Source: Owenia fusiformis
Taxonomy: Eukaryota; Annelida; Polychaeta; Sabellida; Oweniidae
Length of the DNA: 64,000 bases
Reading direction: 5' to 3'
NCBI GenBank assembly: GCA_903813345.2
Contig: CAIIXF020000005.1
Coordinates: 5,983,375 to 6,047,374 of the forward strand
Shown here: positions 37,601-50,159 of the stretch, in pieces
Layout: the number at the start of each line of letters is the position of its first letter
How positions within the stretch are numbered: position 1 is the stretch's first letter
Position numbers and translations under genes: made by a program
Notes under the pieces: model-generated
Told to the model about the DNA's origin: nothing
The model's database searches: none
Seen by the model: the letters and a program-made list of their open reading frames with translations, nothing else

Positions 37601-40600
37601 TATGAGTCCTACGATTGGCCGGTAGCTTAAGACCTGATTCAAACCATTTTCAATTGGTCAAGTGTGATCACGTGATCATTATTTGAGACTGCATATGCGC
37701 AAGAAACTGAACTAAAAAGTTGAACCTCGCGCAGATTGCCCCTAAACTAAACATGCTAAAGCAAAATCAATAGCAAATTGTTTCGAAATTCGCAAGGAAA
37801 AGGTGTTTTAAATGGGAGAATATAAGTTATGATGGTATCTGTATCATTCAATGACATACTAGACTTGCAAGAACGCTGATTCAGACCGATTAATAGCAAA
37901 AGCAGTGGTACAAAATTTCATCAATTTATTTCATCCAGTGTAAAAACGTGACTTTTGAATTCCCGGGAACATTTTTTCAAGGGACGCAGTTTTTTGAAGG
38001 GAGACGCATTTTTTGAAAATCATTACGTCCAAGGGACGCAATTTTGGACAAGCCTACTGAAAACACTGGGTAGGGGATCACAAGGGTTTAAAGCAAGAGT
38101 CCTAATAAACATAATAACAAGCATTTTATGTATTTTTCAGAGGAGGGTAACTTCTTAGCTCTGGATCTGGGAGGCACTAACTTTCGTGTACTTCTCATCA
38201 CACTACACGGGGGAGAGGTCAAGATGGAGAGTAAAATATACCTTATACCTCAATACATAATGCAGGGTTCTGGGAATCAGGTATGTTATGCATTTTTTAC
38301 CACCACAAGTAGTAACATATTGATATAGTCCCCAATTTTTTGTGGATGGTCTTCGGTGTCACGCAGTTGGTGTTTAGCATTCGGTGGTTAGCATCTAACA
38401 AATGGCAGACTAACATGTATTCAAAATATATCGAAAACAACAATTAAGAGTGCAATCGGTTATAAGGAAAAATTCCCCAGTATCCCACCCAGACAATGAC
38501 CTTGCAAAGAAACTGTGTCTAAGTTAAAAGGTGGTTTGATTCACCTACTGAAATAGAATCTTACAAGAAAAATGTGAGTTTTAATGTTTCACATCAACAG
38601 CCAAAGAAATGCTTTGATGTGTATATTTGAGGTGTTATTTGTAAATTACCTGGAGCGTGCTTCTGGGTGTGTTTTTTTTCAACCAATAGAAACCTCGTCC
38701 TTGTCTGTAGGACGTTACAGGAAGTGAACTGACCTTCTAATGAAATACTTTGGCCAGGTTTTAGCTAAACAATAATGTCTGGGTTGTGCAAACATTGAAG
38801 GTCATTCCATAAATATACAGTTCAGTAGCCATGTTTCATAATGCAAAGGTTATTATATAGGAATGGGTGTGAAATGCCTACGTTCAGCTTGTAACTTTGC
38901 TCCAGAATATATGTTTTATTGCGAACGGGTAGCTTGAGTTGAGCAGACATAATGAATCTTATGTACTTTAAGTTCATAATTCATTTACTATAGGAATGTG
39001 GTTTTACTACTATTTTATAGGTACACTTTATGAGCCCAAACCAGACATATAACTTTGACAACATGCTTGAACTGATATAATATATCTTTGAAAGTTAAAA
39101 ATAATTATTTCACATATCACACCTTGATTACATTGTCACAATAGGAAAATTCACTTCAATTTTTCACCTTCCCATAACATGTGTTTCTATATTGTTTTTC
39201 AGCTATTTGATCACCTGGCTGACTGTTGCGCTAAGTTCATGAAAGCTCATGCCATCTCACATCTCTCGCTCCCTCTGGGCTTTACATTTTCATTCCCCTG
39301 TAAGCAGCATGGTATCGCCTCTGCCAGCCTACAAACCTGGACAAAAGGTTTCAAGTGTGCTGGGGTTGAAGGGGAAGATGTCGTAAGAATGTTTCATGAG
39401 GCTGTAAAACGGCGGAAGGTAACCATGAATTGTCTATTAAATCATGTGCTCGGGGCAAACACATTTTTTCATATCAGATTTCAGACTCTAATTCAACAGT
39501 CTGATTCAAATATGTATGAACGTGACTGTGAATGGCATTTACATGTCTGGGTTGATATTGCGAAATTCAGCCATGAAATCATTTTATTGATTAGTAAGAT
39601 TGTGAAAGAATTGATGGAAATGCATAGATTATAGATGGCATCATTGGCTAGTATTTCAGTTAAGATGTCTTAGTAACATAATTGGATGAGTTAAATTTAA
39701 TATTACACATTTTTTCGCATATATTGACCAGTTATCTGTTCTTTTACTTTATAGTTTGCACATACATATATATAATTACTTTCTTTAACTATAGGATATC
39801 GACATTACTTGTGTGGCAATCCTGAACGACACAGTGGGAACGCTCATGTCTTGTGCACATGACGATCACAATTGTGAAATAGGCCTGATTCTTGGTAAGT
39901 ATTTTTATACAAAATGTTCAATTAGTCTAATAAAGGTCAGTTAGCAGTGTTGACCTTTGTGAACAACCCTAAATTAGAAAAAAGTAGTCAAATTATTTAT
40001 TTTAGATAAAACTTTATCTGTTATAAAGGTATATGACTGGTCCATTTTTCCATTTTCTATTAAGAGCGTGACACTGCAAAAATTAGCAAAAATAAAAGAT
40101 ACTTTGGCATTCAACAGGTTCATTGTGTTTTGTACATACATTCTAGGAACAGGCACAAATGCATGTTACATGGAGAAGTTGGACAATGTCGAACTCTGGG
40201 ATGGTGATGACAAAGAACCCAAACAAGTAAGAAAAAATGGTCTTGTTATTTGTACATGCCTTCACAAACCACTTCTATATTGACTTTATTTAGATACCAT
40301 ATACCGTTCATTATTCAGTATATACATGTAGATCAAAAATTGATTCTATACATCAACTCAGGAACCAATTTCTGTCAACCAGAAGCCTACAATCCATGGG
40401 TATTCATATATTTCTTTTATATATTTCTTTTATTGACAAAAGTGTCAAAGCATGACACATTAGTCTATGTACAAACTAAGAAACTAATCTATTATGTTCG
40501 ACTCATCGGGTTGTTGTCTCTCTCTCACCCTTAATTAATACCATTACCCATCATTATTCCGTATTTTGATTTATTTTGTTTCTTCATAGGTGATTATCAA

Positions 40601-43600
40601 CACAGAATGGGGAGCATTTGGTGATAACAAATGTCTAGATTGGTTCAGAACACCTTATGATAAAGAAGTTGATGAATTTTCATTAAATGGTGGAAAGCAA
40701 GTGTACGTATCAAACATTGAAATTATAAAAAGTGTATTAATCAACATAGCCATTTACATCGAGAGGCTCTCATATACTCTAATTGTAAGAAGCCTCCCAT
40801 TCATTATCATATTTGATATAAAATACATCTGGTCAAAGACCATGTCATAATTTCTCATAACTGAAAATGTATCATTTAAAGTGTTTATCCTTCTCAGTAC
40901 CTTAAATGCATTATCTAAAATGAAAACTTTATATAATTTTTATTTACCTAAATGTATTGTACATATGTTCCCTTTATCCCTTTAGGTATGAGAAGATGAT
41001 ATCTGGTATGTACATGGGTGAGATAGCCCGATTGGTCATACTGAAGCTCACCCAAGAGGGCCTCATGTTTGGGGGTGAAGTCTCAGAAGAGTTAGAAACT
41101 AGGCAAAGATTCTACACTAAATACATATCTGAAATAGAAAGGTATTTTCTCAGTCTATTATCTGCTAATATTGAAAGTATTGGTGACAGTACAAAGCCTT
41201 AATATTTTATGATTATGACTAAATATTCATGTGCTTGATTACACATATTATTTAGTTTTTTCTAAGATCTGTAATGTGGACTCTCCCAATACACTTGTTC
41301 TATTACTTTATAAAATATTCTCAGCATGGGAAATTACTGTACGTTTATCAATACTTAGACTATACATGAAAATACAAGCTTCTTTGCTAATTGTAACAAC
41401 TCAGTCAATGTCTATGTTTATAGTGATGATGAAGATGAATTCAGAAATACCAAGCAGGTATTGGAAGAGATGGGAATTGAAACATTTACTATAGAGGACT
41501 GTAGAAATGTGCGATATGTATGTGAACAAGTGTCAACCAGGGCGGCATATCTCGCCTCAGCAGGTCAGTTATTCGATAATAAACATATTGTGTTTGAAAT
41601 AAAGGTGAGCCCCTTGGTAATTTGAAGGAGATTTTAATGGCAATTTCTTTTTGAAAAATGCCTTAAAAGGAATAAAATTAAAATTGTTGTTTTAAGAATG
41701 AGGGTATACTTAATCTGATTTAAATATGAGTTGCTGTTTTGTTTGTGTTTTTTGAATAAAATAAACCTGTAATGTCACAGCTATTTATCTTGTGCAGCTG
41801 TAGTCAGATTGTACAGCTGCACTCAGATTGTACAGCTGCACTTTATTCACTTAAATGCCAACAGCATCAGGTGTGAAATATTTGCCTTATAAGGTATTGT
41901 ATGAAACAATTGTGTGCTCCAGGTATTGCAGTATTACTGAATAAGATCAGCAAGCCAGAGATCACAGTGGCTGTTGATGGTTCCCTATATAAGTTCCACC
42001 CGAAGTTCCATGATAGAATGGTAGACAAAATCTCAACACTAGTCAATCCAGGAATTAAGGTAGGCACTTCCCTTGCATTTTCTCAGATAGTTTTAGATTG
42101 TGTTTTTTTCACATTTTGATGAAGTCAGAATATGAAGAAGTGTTGATGTATTGTTCATGGTCAAGAATTTCAAAGAGCAGTTACATTTATTTGAATTTAA
42201 GTAAGAAAAAAAGAATTATCTGCAGAAACATTTTACATTTCGCCAACATGTGTATATGACTTATAAGTAAATTCTCATTGAACAATACACAACATGCTTT
42301 ATATGTTTTATGTGTACTATTAGTTCCATCAAAATGTGCTGAATAAGTAAAAAGTCATTATTTTGCCAAGTATAAAAGTTGATGCATGACATATATATTA
42401 CAATTGCAAAGTTTATATTTTTAAATAAACAAAATGGTGTCTGCCATTTTAGCTTGATCAGCTTTTATACCTTATGCAACTATGAGATTTTATTCATTTT
42501 CATGTCTTGAACTGCAATCCTTTTAGTATAATCCATGTATACTTAATGCATATACATGTACATACATATTAAGATGATTCTTTTAGTTGATTTGTTTAGA
42601 TACTGTCCATTTGTATTGCATCAAAAGTTTGCTAAAGCACGAAGCTTTCACTTTCAGATATGATTGATTCAATTATGCCATGCACCTGTATATTTAGTAA
42701 ACTGCTTCAAGTGTGTCAAAAACGAGTATATATTTTCAGTGTTCTTAAAATCACTTTAGTTTGTGTTTTTCTCAAGTTCTCTTGTGTCTGTTCTGATAAA
42801 TGTTGTCCAAACACAAACAACTTGTTCACAATTACTTTGTCTAATTTGTCTTTTGATGTTTTACAGAAATGTTTTAAAAATTCATATGTTGACTTTCCAG
42901 TTTGTGAAACTACACCATTTACCATTTGGTCCCACTTGACTGTTGTATGACTGGTTCAGAGGCCAAGCACTTATCAATTTATTGTTTTCCTTGCACTTTG
43001 TGTCAAATTGTACCTATGACATTGAGGAAATATTGTTTATAATACAATGACTTTTGAGGAGATATTAAGCTGATGAATTTGAATTTCGTATTTCTTTGTC
43101 CAAATGCAGGGCTCCAGACTTAGTCCACAAGAAAATAACTTAGGTGGCCCTCACTCTTGTGTGGCCCTTAAATTTGTTTTGACCTTGTACTTTTATGAAC
43201 CTCAGTTCTGTGTGGCCTCATAATTGTGTGAATCTCATTTGATCCTGACCTCAGATTTGTATAAACATTACTTGTATGTACCTCAAACTTTCATTGACCT
43301 CATCCTTGTATGGACATCATATTTTCATTGACCTCATTTTTGTGTGGACATCATACTTCCATCGACCTCATCCTTGTGTGGACATCATACTTAATTGTAT
43401 CGATGATGTCTTAAGCCCTGCATTTAGAGAATACATTTCTTTATCAGCATATTTCTGCTCTGACATCATCGCATTAGATCCTTCCCTTTCACATAAAGTG
43501 ATACACAATATATTGTTTAAAACCATTGTCTTATATTGATTTTGAGCATGTATGTATTTCTAGTTTAAATTAATGGTATCCCATGATGGGAGTGGCAGGG

Positions 43601-45508
43601 GCGCTGCCATGGTAGCAGCTGCTGTCGCAGGAATTCATTTCAAGAATGACGTCATTGTATCAGACTCTTAACAGGTGCCTACTTTCATCCTTTTCTGAAC
43701 TAACATCAACCTAGCTGTTTTTTCCTTTCATTCGATGCCTTGGTTGTTGTGGGTTTCTTTTCTATTAAACATTTTAATTTCTATACATAGAAAGGGGAAA
43801 ATGACATGACGCTGCATCTTATTTAACATATGCAAATCATGATACTAGCATATTAGTCCTGTGAGGGTTTCCAGTTTGAATCTAACATTTACATCATCAT
43901 AAACAAAAATCAACTAATTTTTATGGAAACCATAAATTCTTTAATCCACATAACCAGCATGATATCTATATGTTCTATCATAAGTCTTGCATTAAGTCTC
44001 AAGTCAACCCTCCATCGACACTATCTACATTATTTTGTTAAAGAGCCATTTGGGAGAGGGAAAACAGGACCTAATGCAAGACTTAAAGATCTCAAAAATC
44101 CTTTTTTAACTTCATTTAACCCTAATATTTACAGCTTAACCTTCTATCTACAGCTTACCCTTCTACCTACAGCTTATCCTTCTATCTACAGCTTATTCTT
44201 CTATCTACAGCTTACCATTCTATCTACAGCTTACCCTTCTATCTACAGCTTATCCTTCTATCTACAGCTTACCCTTCTATCTACAGCTTATCCTTCTATC
44301 TACAGCTTACCCTTCTATCTACAGCTTACCCTTCTATCTACAGCTTACCCTTCTATCTACAGCTTATCCTTCTATCTACAGCGTACCCTTCTATCTACAG
44401 CTTATCCTTCTATCTACAGCTTATCCTTCTATCCACAGCTTACCCTTCTATCTACAGCTTATCCTACTGTCTACAGCTTCCACTAATATCTACAGCTTAC
44501 TCTGTATTTTAGCATTCTGTCTATCTGCGGCACATGTGGCTCATATAATTTCTATACTTAATACTTTGGCTTTATATGGGATATTTGGCATACATGTACT
44601 TTTATTTTAAGGTGTCTCTTCTTGGCATTATATTCTGCCAAGCTGCTGGCTAATATTACTATTCATACTTAATCCTAAGGCTGCGGATTCCAAATAGTTG
44701 CTTATATTTTAGAGTACTGTATTTAGTACTTGTTATGTCACCACCAAAAGTTGTGACATATTGTTGTGGTCTCCAACTTTTTTGTGACAGCGTTTGACAT
44801 CTGTAACAAATGGCAGGTGGTGACATCTTGCATGTTAGTGGCTTGTATAGCTTTGATATCAACCCTTTAATCCACATGCATGTATGTAAAGATGCTGCTA
44901 TGCTATTGCAGTTTTGGTGCATTATTGTTTATTTGCTTCTTATGGACAAACATTGGTTTTGCATGTATTATTTAGTGTAGTAACGTTATTTAGAACATTA
45001 ATGGGTTTGGTGAATCACATAGATGGCAGCATAGGCAGGTAGCAACCAACTAGGTTGTTAGCAACATTTTTTTGTTTTGAAAAACATGGACATTTTGCTC
45101 TTAGAAAAAATGAAATATTGTAGTAATAAAAAACAAGTAAATTGTGAGTCAAGCTAGCATGTACAAACTGGTGTTGCCATCTACGAATTAACATTCATCT
45201 CCCTCATTGTGTATTCTAGATTGAAATTCTGTAGTAAATCAGTTAGTTCCCACATGAATGATTTAGATGTATTTTACATGTAGTATTCACAAAAGTTTAT
45301 TTTCCACTAATGAATCATCTTTTCGAGACTAAGAGTCAATGCATTAAATGATGAATATTGTTTGGTTTGATTTCTATTATAAATGTTGTTTTGTTTGTTT
45401 TAGTTCAAGTTAATGATGTCAAATGATGGCAGTGGAAAGGGGGCAGCACTGGTGGCTGCAGTAGCATATAGAATACTTCAACATCAACGACGGCAGCTAA
45501 GACTATAA
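22683..45508 (+). CDS. HK: Hexokinase, single-domain, with two alternative last exons
   Basis: ATP-dependent glucose phosphorylation, first step of glycolysis. Exons: 22683-22799, 34832-35006, 38141-38280, 39203-39418, 39795-39894, 40147-40226, 40590-40702, 40986-41141, 41424-41563 and 41923-42059, then either 43564-43671 or 45404-45508. All borders are GT-AG and in phase. The product is 493 or 492 residues, normal for a one-domain 50-kDa invertebrate hexokinase. Motifs: LDLGGTN phosphate loop (105-111), [10 protein letters not shown] sugar loop (167-176), LNDTVGT with catalytic Asp228, [11 protein letters not shown] (250-260), [10 protein letters not shown] with glucose-binding Glu282, and the C-terminal adenosine-site DGSG.GAA. 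The first exon (MKWLDKQV...) lies 12 kb upstream. It is chosen because its phase, its position opposite Abraxas and its ELPTFEHP-type leader all fit. It lacks the hydrophobic mitochondrial-binding N-terminus of vertebrate HK1/HK2. Confidence 0.95.
22800..34831 (+). other. Hexokinase intron 1 (12 kb)
   Basis: No convincing exon on either strand. It holds a hAT-like MITE (28031-28312). It also has several diverged 'GAACACCT..TAATCC' repeats (about 26165-26310, 26560-26620, 27265-27420), which produce short meaningless frames. Elsewhere it is plain AT-rich sequence. Confidence 0.6.
28031..28312. mobile_element. hAT-like MITE with GGGCGTAGCCAG ends
   Basis: Left end CAGGGGCGTAGCCAG, right end CTGGCTACGCCCATG, with G-runs and GGTGCGATCGC just inside each end. 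Flanks TTCTCTG and TTCTGTG look like a decayed target duplication of 7-8 bp. CAGGGGCGTAGC ends are typical of hAT-type MITEs in animals. The frame at 28146-28337 runs through it and is not a gene. Confidence 0.75.
35007..38140 (+). other. Hexokinase intron 2
   Basis: Mostly featureless AT-rich sequence. It contains one unexplained open frame at 36585-36866 (listed separately). Near 37960-38055 there are three imperfect copies of a 'GGGACGCA.TTTT' motif. Confidence 0.5.
36585..36866 (+). CDS. Unrecognised 93-aa open frame in hexokinase intron 2
   Basis: Starts [20 protein letters not shown] and continues with a mixed, protein-like composition: [19 protein letters not shown], then a Cys-containing stretch. 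It ends in LTNSFLLSY. Unlike most frames in this window it is not low-complexity or repeat-derived. I recognise no family. It could be a transposon or gene fragment, a separate exon, or chance. Its frame does not have to join hexokinase, whose exons 2 and 3 splice perfectly without it. Confidence 0.2.
   Translation: MNMQMSKFKEKIKVILALTEIYDMDTPPTLARQLVTSKEILNEAVDLQKCFASSCQLNEHSDCQIAHQTIRRKATMFNVFKPNFLTNSFLLSY
38296..38420 (+). mobile_element. Diverged short copy of the ATGTCACCACC repeat family
   Basis: Begins TTTTACCACCACAAG.AGTAACATATTG and continues with CCCCAATTTTTTGTGGATGG and CATCTAACAAATGGCAG. It starts about 15 bp after hexokinase exon 3 and gives the exon a read-through frame. Confidence 0.6.
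43180..43400. repeat. Degenerate tandem repeat before alternative exon 11a
   Basis: Irregular units of about 28 bp of the type GACCTCAT.CTTGTGTGGACATCATACTT. It lies in the intron 165-385 bp upstream of exon 11a. Confidence 0.7.
43564..43671 (+). other. HK: Hexokinase alternative last coding exon 11a
   Basis: Acceptor TTTCTAG, phase 0. Encodes 35 residues beginning [16 protein letters not shown] and ending VIVSDS, then TAA. An ATTAAA signal follows at 43764. It aligns from its first residue with exon 11b. The adenosine-site glycines are kept, but the usual Lys of GSGKG is Arg. Treated as an alternative terminal exon because each copy has its own stop and the two cannot both be translated. 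Confidence 0.85.
44125..44500 (+). repeat. 19-bp minisatellite of splice-acceptor-like units between exons 11a and 11b
   Basis: About 19 tandem copies of CTTAYCCTTCTATCTACAG. Each unit is a pyrimidine tract ending in CTACAG. Since 19 is not a multiple of three, all frames are open for long stretches; the 187-aa frame at 43923-44486 is therefore an artefact. Confidence 0.9.
44732..44845 (+). mobile_element. Short copy of the ATGTCACCACC repeat family
   Basis: Clean copy: ATGTCACCACCAAAAGTTG at the left, CATCTGTAACAAATGGCAGG, then GGTGGTGACATCTTGCATG. It lies in the intron before hexokinase exon 11b. Confidence 0.8.
45404..45508 (+). other. HK: Hexokinase alternative last coding exon 11b
   Basis: Acceptor TTTTAG, phase 0. 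Encodes 34 residues beginning [16 protein letters not shown] and ending RRQLRL, then TAA. It is closer to the usual hexokinase C-terminus (DGSGKGAAL) than exon 11a, so it is probably the ancestral copy. Confidence 0.88.
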
Positions 45509-46394
45509 TAACAATCTTTCAGTAAAAGTATCATCCTGGGAGGCCATTTTTGGGAAAGAGACAATTTCGAGAATCCCCAAGAGGGCCTCTTTGGAGAACT
45601 ATGCAGATGCCATCTATTGAGCTGTTCTAGAACAATGTGATATGAAACAAAATGCAGTGAGACCATATAAACCAGCAAGAAGAATGAACAACTTTGCCAA
45701 ATAATATAAACTATTATGAACTTATTGTGCTCTATTTGTGGAGGTGTATTAGAATGTAGGTTTTTCTTGACTTACTTATGTTTCTCATTTGCTCAAAAGT
45801 ATGGTATGCTTAATATTTTGTTCAAAAGTTGGAAAATGAACTGTCACGATGAAGTAAATGAGTTATAATTATTATTAACATTTGTCAAAGGGTTATATTT
45901 TTTATGCATCATTGATTTCATGAAAGTCCACCCTAATGTTGTCATTAATCATAAGGGATGGTGTCTAGCTGTTGACAATTGCGGTTCAACAAAGTTGCGG
46001 AAAAACAAATTCTCATTTTCACAATTCAGACCAAAATTGGTCAAATTGTGCCAATGGCAATTTTTCATGATTTTTCTCATTTTCAAGTGAGTGCAAATGG
46101 ATTTTCAAGTGGGTGCAATCCTATTTTTAGAATCTCAGGTGGGTGCTGCACCCACTTGCTTTAATGCTGGGGAGATCACTGGATCATTTAGCCCCTACCC
46201 CAACAAAATTAGCTCTCTTCCACAAGTGTTGACAATTGGACTCCCTCCCTAGCCATGGTATACCTGAAATGTAGCCTCATAACATCATCAATGCAAGAAG
46301 TAGGTTGGTGTCAGTTTAGACTTTTGTAATCTCATCAGGTCCTTTGTAGAGCCTCATGTTAGCCAAGGTGTCAAGGGGTTAGTAACTCATGTTT

Positions 46395-46590
46395 AGCTTG
46401 ATGTAACAGTAATGCTTGGTGTAATGGTCATGCCACCTTAAGTATGGTTACGCTTGGTGTAATGGTCATGCCGCCTTAAGTATGGTTACACCTTGTGTAA
46501 CAGTTTTGCTACATTGTGCATGGTTCACATTTAACACCTTGGTGTAAAAGTCATGCAGCATTGAGTATATTACGCTTGGTGTACCGCTAC
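46395..46590. repeat. Degenerate 50-bp tandem repeat
   Basis: Two good and about two poor units of 'GCTTGGTGTAATGGTCATGC' followed by a CCTTAAGTATGGTTAC block. Confidence 0.75.
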
Positions 46591-46980
46591 TGTGTTTTAT
46601 ATAAGGTGTCTAGTAGTACCCAAATGGTCATTTTGGCATCAGCTATAAAACTACAACATATTTATTAAAATACAGGGCAAGTGATCCCAGTCTCATTTTA
46701 GGAAGGTGTTCAGAATGAATCAAAATGTCTCACAAACATCAGTTTTTAAAACACATTCCAAAAATAAGGATGGTTTCTCATCGCCCAAAACATTGCCCAA
46801 AAATGTATTTTATATATTTATTTCTCATACTTTAGTCAATCATGAAGATGTATAATGTTGTACTGTTCTACATTTGTTAATAGTGTAATATTAGTTTAAC
46901 TAAAAGGCCAAAAATAATTTATACTGAAATTTATGTATGGCTTGCTAGTATGTACCTCATTGTAAGTGCTTCAATTGTAA

Positions 46981-47120
46981 TGCCTGGGTCACATTTGCTC
47001 AGATCCATCGGCCGGCGCCCATTCGATTGAGTGTTTTGTTCAAATTTGTATTCAATTTTGAACAAAATACTCAATCTTCCAGGCGCCGTAGTGAAAATCG
47101 GAGCAAATGTGACCAAGGCA
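46981..47120. mobile_element. 140-bp Harbinger-like MITE
   Basis: Ends TGCCTGGGTCACATTTGCTC and the inverse of TGCCTTGGTCACATTTGCTC. Both flanks are TAA (46978-46980 and 47121-47123), the TWA target duplication of PIF/Harbinger elements. An inner inverted repeat (ATTGAGTRTTTTGTTCAAA) makes the whole element a hairpin. Confidence 0.85.
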
Positions 47121-48487
47121 TAAGTATTTACAACACATTATAGGCAGAAGTTATCAAAGTTCAAGTTTCAAAGCAAATTTTCATCATCTTTTAGATAAGA
47201 CCTTGAAAATTGGCTAGATATGTCTAGGAGAGAATTTTGTGGTCTCAAAAATCAAATTTACAGTTGTTACTCCTATTCCTATAATGCAATGCATTATAAA
47301 GATTACAAGCTGAGGAGTATGGGATTGAGACAACAATTTTGTTTCCATGGTGCTTCACACATTTTGTTGTGCATAATCAGGTTTGGTCTCTATGGGTCAA
47401 TTATAAATGTCAGTTTAGTAGACTATTTTATTGAAAATGCTAACCATGAGATGAAGTTTTTAATTGTTATTTTCTATTTAAGAATTGAATATGTCAAATT
47501 AAAAAACTTTTTGAAAAACAAAATAGTTTCAATAAGGGAGCTTTTGGAATTTCTTAGGACAGGCACTGCTAAACAGACAATGAATTTATGAGGCCCTTAT
47601 ATTGTTCTCTTTCAAGTTCATGCTTTTATTAGGAAATTGTGTAAATATTGTAAATATTAAACTAGGATGGACATATTAGTGTCTGAAATTGTAATATAGA
47701 AGAAATCACAAAATTCATAGGGACATTTGTATGGCATTGCAAATCATCTGTGGTGGTCTAGATAAAATGATGCATCATTGGATTGTGGATTCCTCCATTG
47801 CTTAGCATTCTGGTATTGAGAACCTAGACATGTTACTTGTGTTTTGACATGCCATAGAGTTATTTCTGTGTATTGTGAATTTATGTAAGATGAAAATGTA
47901 TTGGTTTAGTACGTAAATGTTCTAGACTCAACATTGTATAAAATATTGAACAACTATTTCGAATCTCAAATCAGTCTTTCCCAAGATGTGATGAGGCTCA
48001 GTATGTTAGTTTATTTTTGAACAGTCATGGATTAAAATGAAATATTCCTCGCATTTATATTCTAACTCATGGTGCAAAAACTTTTAAATTAACCATCCTC
48101 TGATTTTAGAATTATTTTCTGTTCCTGAACATTATTTTTGTTATTAAATATTAAAAACAAGTACATGTATAGATAAAGATCAAATTTCTCGTTTGACCAA
48201 GTCATTTTCTGTTATTTAGACTTGTAGTGCAATGTATATAATAAGTTTTGCCAATATGTGTACATGTATATAGTGCTCTACTCGTTGAATAGGGTTTCCA
48301 GTCATATTCAGCTATACGTTAGTATAGCTATCTATCAGTATCATTGCCTTATTCACTTGATGTGCATGAATGTAACTTGAACAGTAAAACCACATAATTA
48401 CAGAGAAATGTTTAGGGAAAGTAAATGAAAAACATTTTATAAGGGGATTCATACACGGGTGTCATTTTCAAACAGGTAATGATTTCA

Positions 48488-48560
48488 ATACTGTACTGTA
48501 CTGTACTGTACTTTACTGTACTAAACTGTATCGTACTGTTTTTTACTGTACTTTACTATT
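48488..48560. repeat. GTACT microsatellite
   Basis: Short run of ACTGT/ACTTT pentamers (TACTGTACTGTACTG...), which drives a meaningless cysteine- and tyrosine-rich frame. Confidence 0.85.
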
Positions 48561-49121
48561 ACATTTTAAATTGGCAGGATTCTATGATAAAAAATTCTAT
48601 AATTTGTTTTGCACTAAGTTGTCTTGGAGGCAAATTGAGCTCTAGGAATTCTTACAAACAGTTATATGTGTATACCATGTATACAATGATACATGTACAT
48701 GGAAGTTGGGTCATCGCGCCCTTCTGTCTGTTATGTACATATAACAGTACACTAATCTGAGTGTGTACACTTCAGTTGGTGCCATATATTTACAATGTGC
48801 ATGTACTTGTACCACTAAAAGTTATGGATTTCTTCATGAGTTGACATATTAAATATGATGTTCTGTGTGCCATTAGCATTGCTATTATTTTATATATTGG
48901 CTCCTGGAATAAGTGATCTGACGGCTGTACAAATGCAAGGTTCATTGTCACACATACATGTACATATTTATGTTTGCATTTACAATTATGACAATACAAG
49001 AATGATCAAATTAAAAGAAACTGCAAACGGCTTATGAAAATAATTTTAAGGAGTAACAATACATGTATAAGCTTAGAACAATCAATTCTATACATGGTAT
49101 TTTTGAGTATACTGGACGAAG

Positions 49122-49440
49122 GTGTATCTGAATGTACATATGGTATATCTGACTCTACTTATGGTATATCTGAATGTACATATGGTATATCTGAATGTAC
49201 ATATGGTATATCTGAATGTACATATGGTATATCTGAATGTACATATGGTATGTCTGACTCTACATATGGTATATTTGATTCTACATATGGTATATCTGAC
49301 TACATAAGGTATATCCGAATGTACATATGGTATATCTGAATGTACATATGGTATATCTGAATGTACATATGGTATGTCTGACTCTACATATGGTATATCT
49401 GACTCTACATAAGGTATATCTGAATGTACATATGGTATAA
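49122..49440. repeat. 21-bp minisatellite
   Basis: About 15 units of GAATGTACATATGGTATATCT, with a second unit type where GACTCTACA replaces GAATGTACA. The period is a multiple of three, so frames read repeating TYGIS peptides; I see nothing to suggest they are translated. Confidence 0.9.
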
Positions 49441-50159
49441 TATGTTAACAACAGCTGATTTATCTAGTAATAACTTGTATATTATTTATTTGTTTAGATA
49501 CACAACTTGGTGGTATCGCTGTTGGTGTTATGCTTAATGAGACTAACACATGTTGTGGATGTATAATGAACCAAAACTTAGAAGACAGTTTGAAGCGCTG
49601 TGAATATGCAAGTTTAACATGTGCATTGCTATGCAGTAGAATAACAGTGGGATAGGAATCACTAAATTGGCCAATGCACATCGACTCAGGTCTTAACCAA
49701 AATAAGCTGTGTCCGGCAGTTTAATGATTAAAATAGTAATTGTTACGGAGCATTAATTTGATATATGATTGTTTCAACCATGTGTTAAAATATACCCAGA
49801 TTTTATAAACTCTACGCATGTTTATATTTGCCTTAATGATTCCTATGTCACTGTTTATTACATTGCTATGGTAATTATTAATGGTGGTTGCTATGGTAAC
49901 ATAATAATTCAACATATGTTCATGTATAGTTATAGTTTCTATGGCAATAAATTATTATTAGTCAAGAAGTTGACTGTAAATATAATCATTTTGATTTATG
50001 TATAGTTTTATGCTGTTATGTAAGAAGAAGAAACTGACAAAAGTACAATGTCTCTGAATTGAACATAAGTTTTATTTGTTTTCCATCTACCAAAAACATA
50101 ATGTTCAGAGGTGCAAACCTGTATAGATTCATGGCACAATATTAAGGAACAACAACAAA

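Noticed and set aside
43923-44486. 187-aa plus-strand frame
   Set aside because: Translation of the 19-bp minisatellite; repeating peptide with no domain.
47220-47591. 123-aa plus-strand frame as a gene
   Set aside because: No recognisable domain, AT-driven composition, and in the presumed hexokinase 3' region without supporting splice sites.
49034-49339. 101-aa frame with TYGIS repeats
   Set aside because: Encoded by a 21-bp minisatellite whose period is a multiple of three; no splice or start context.
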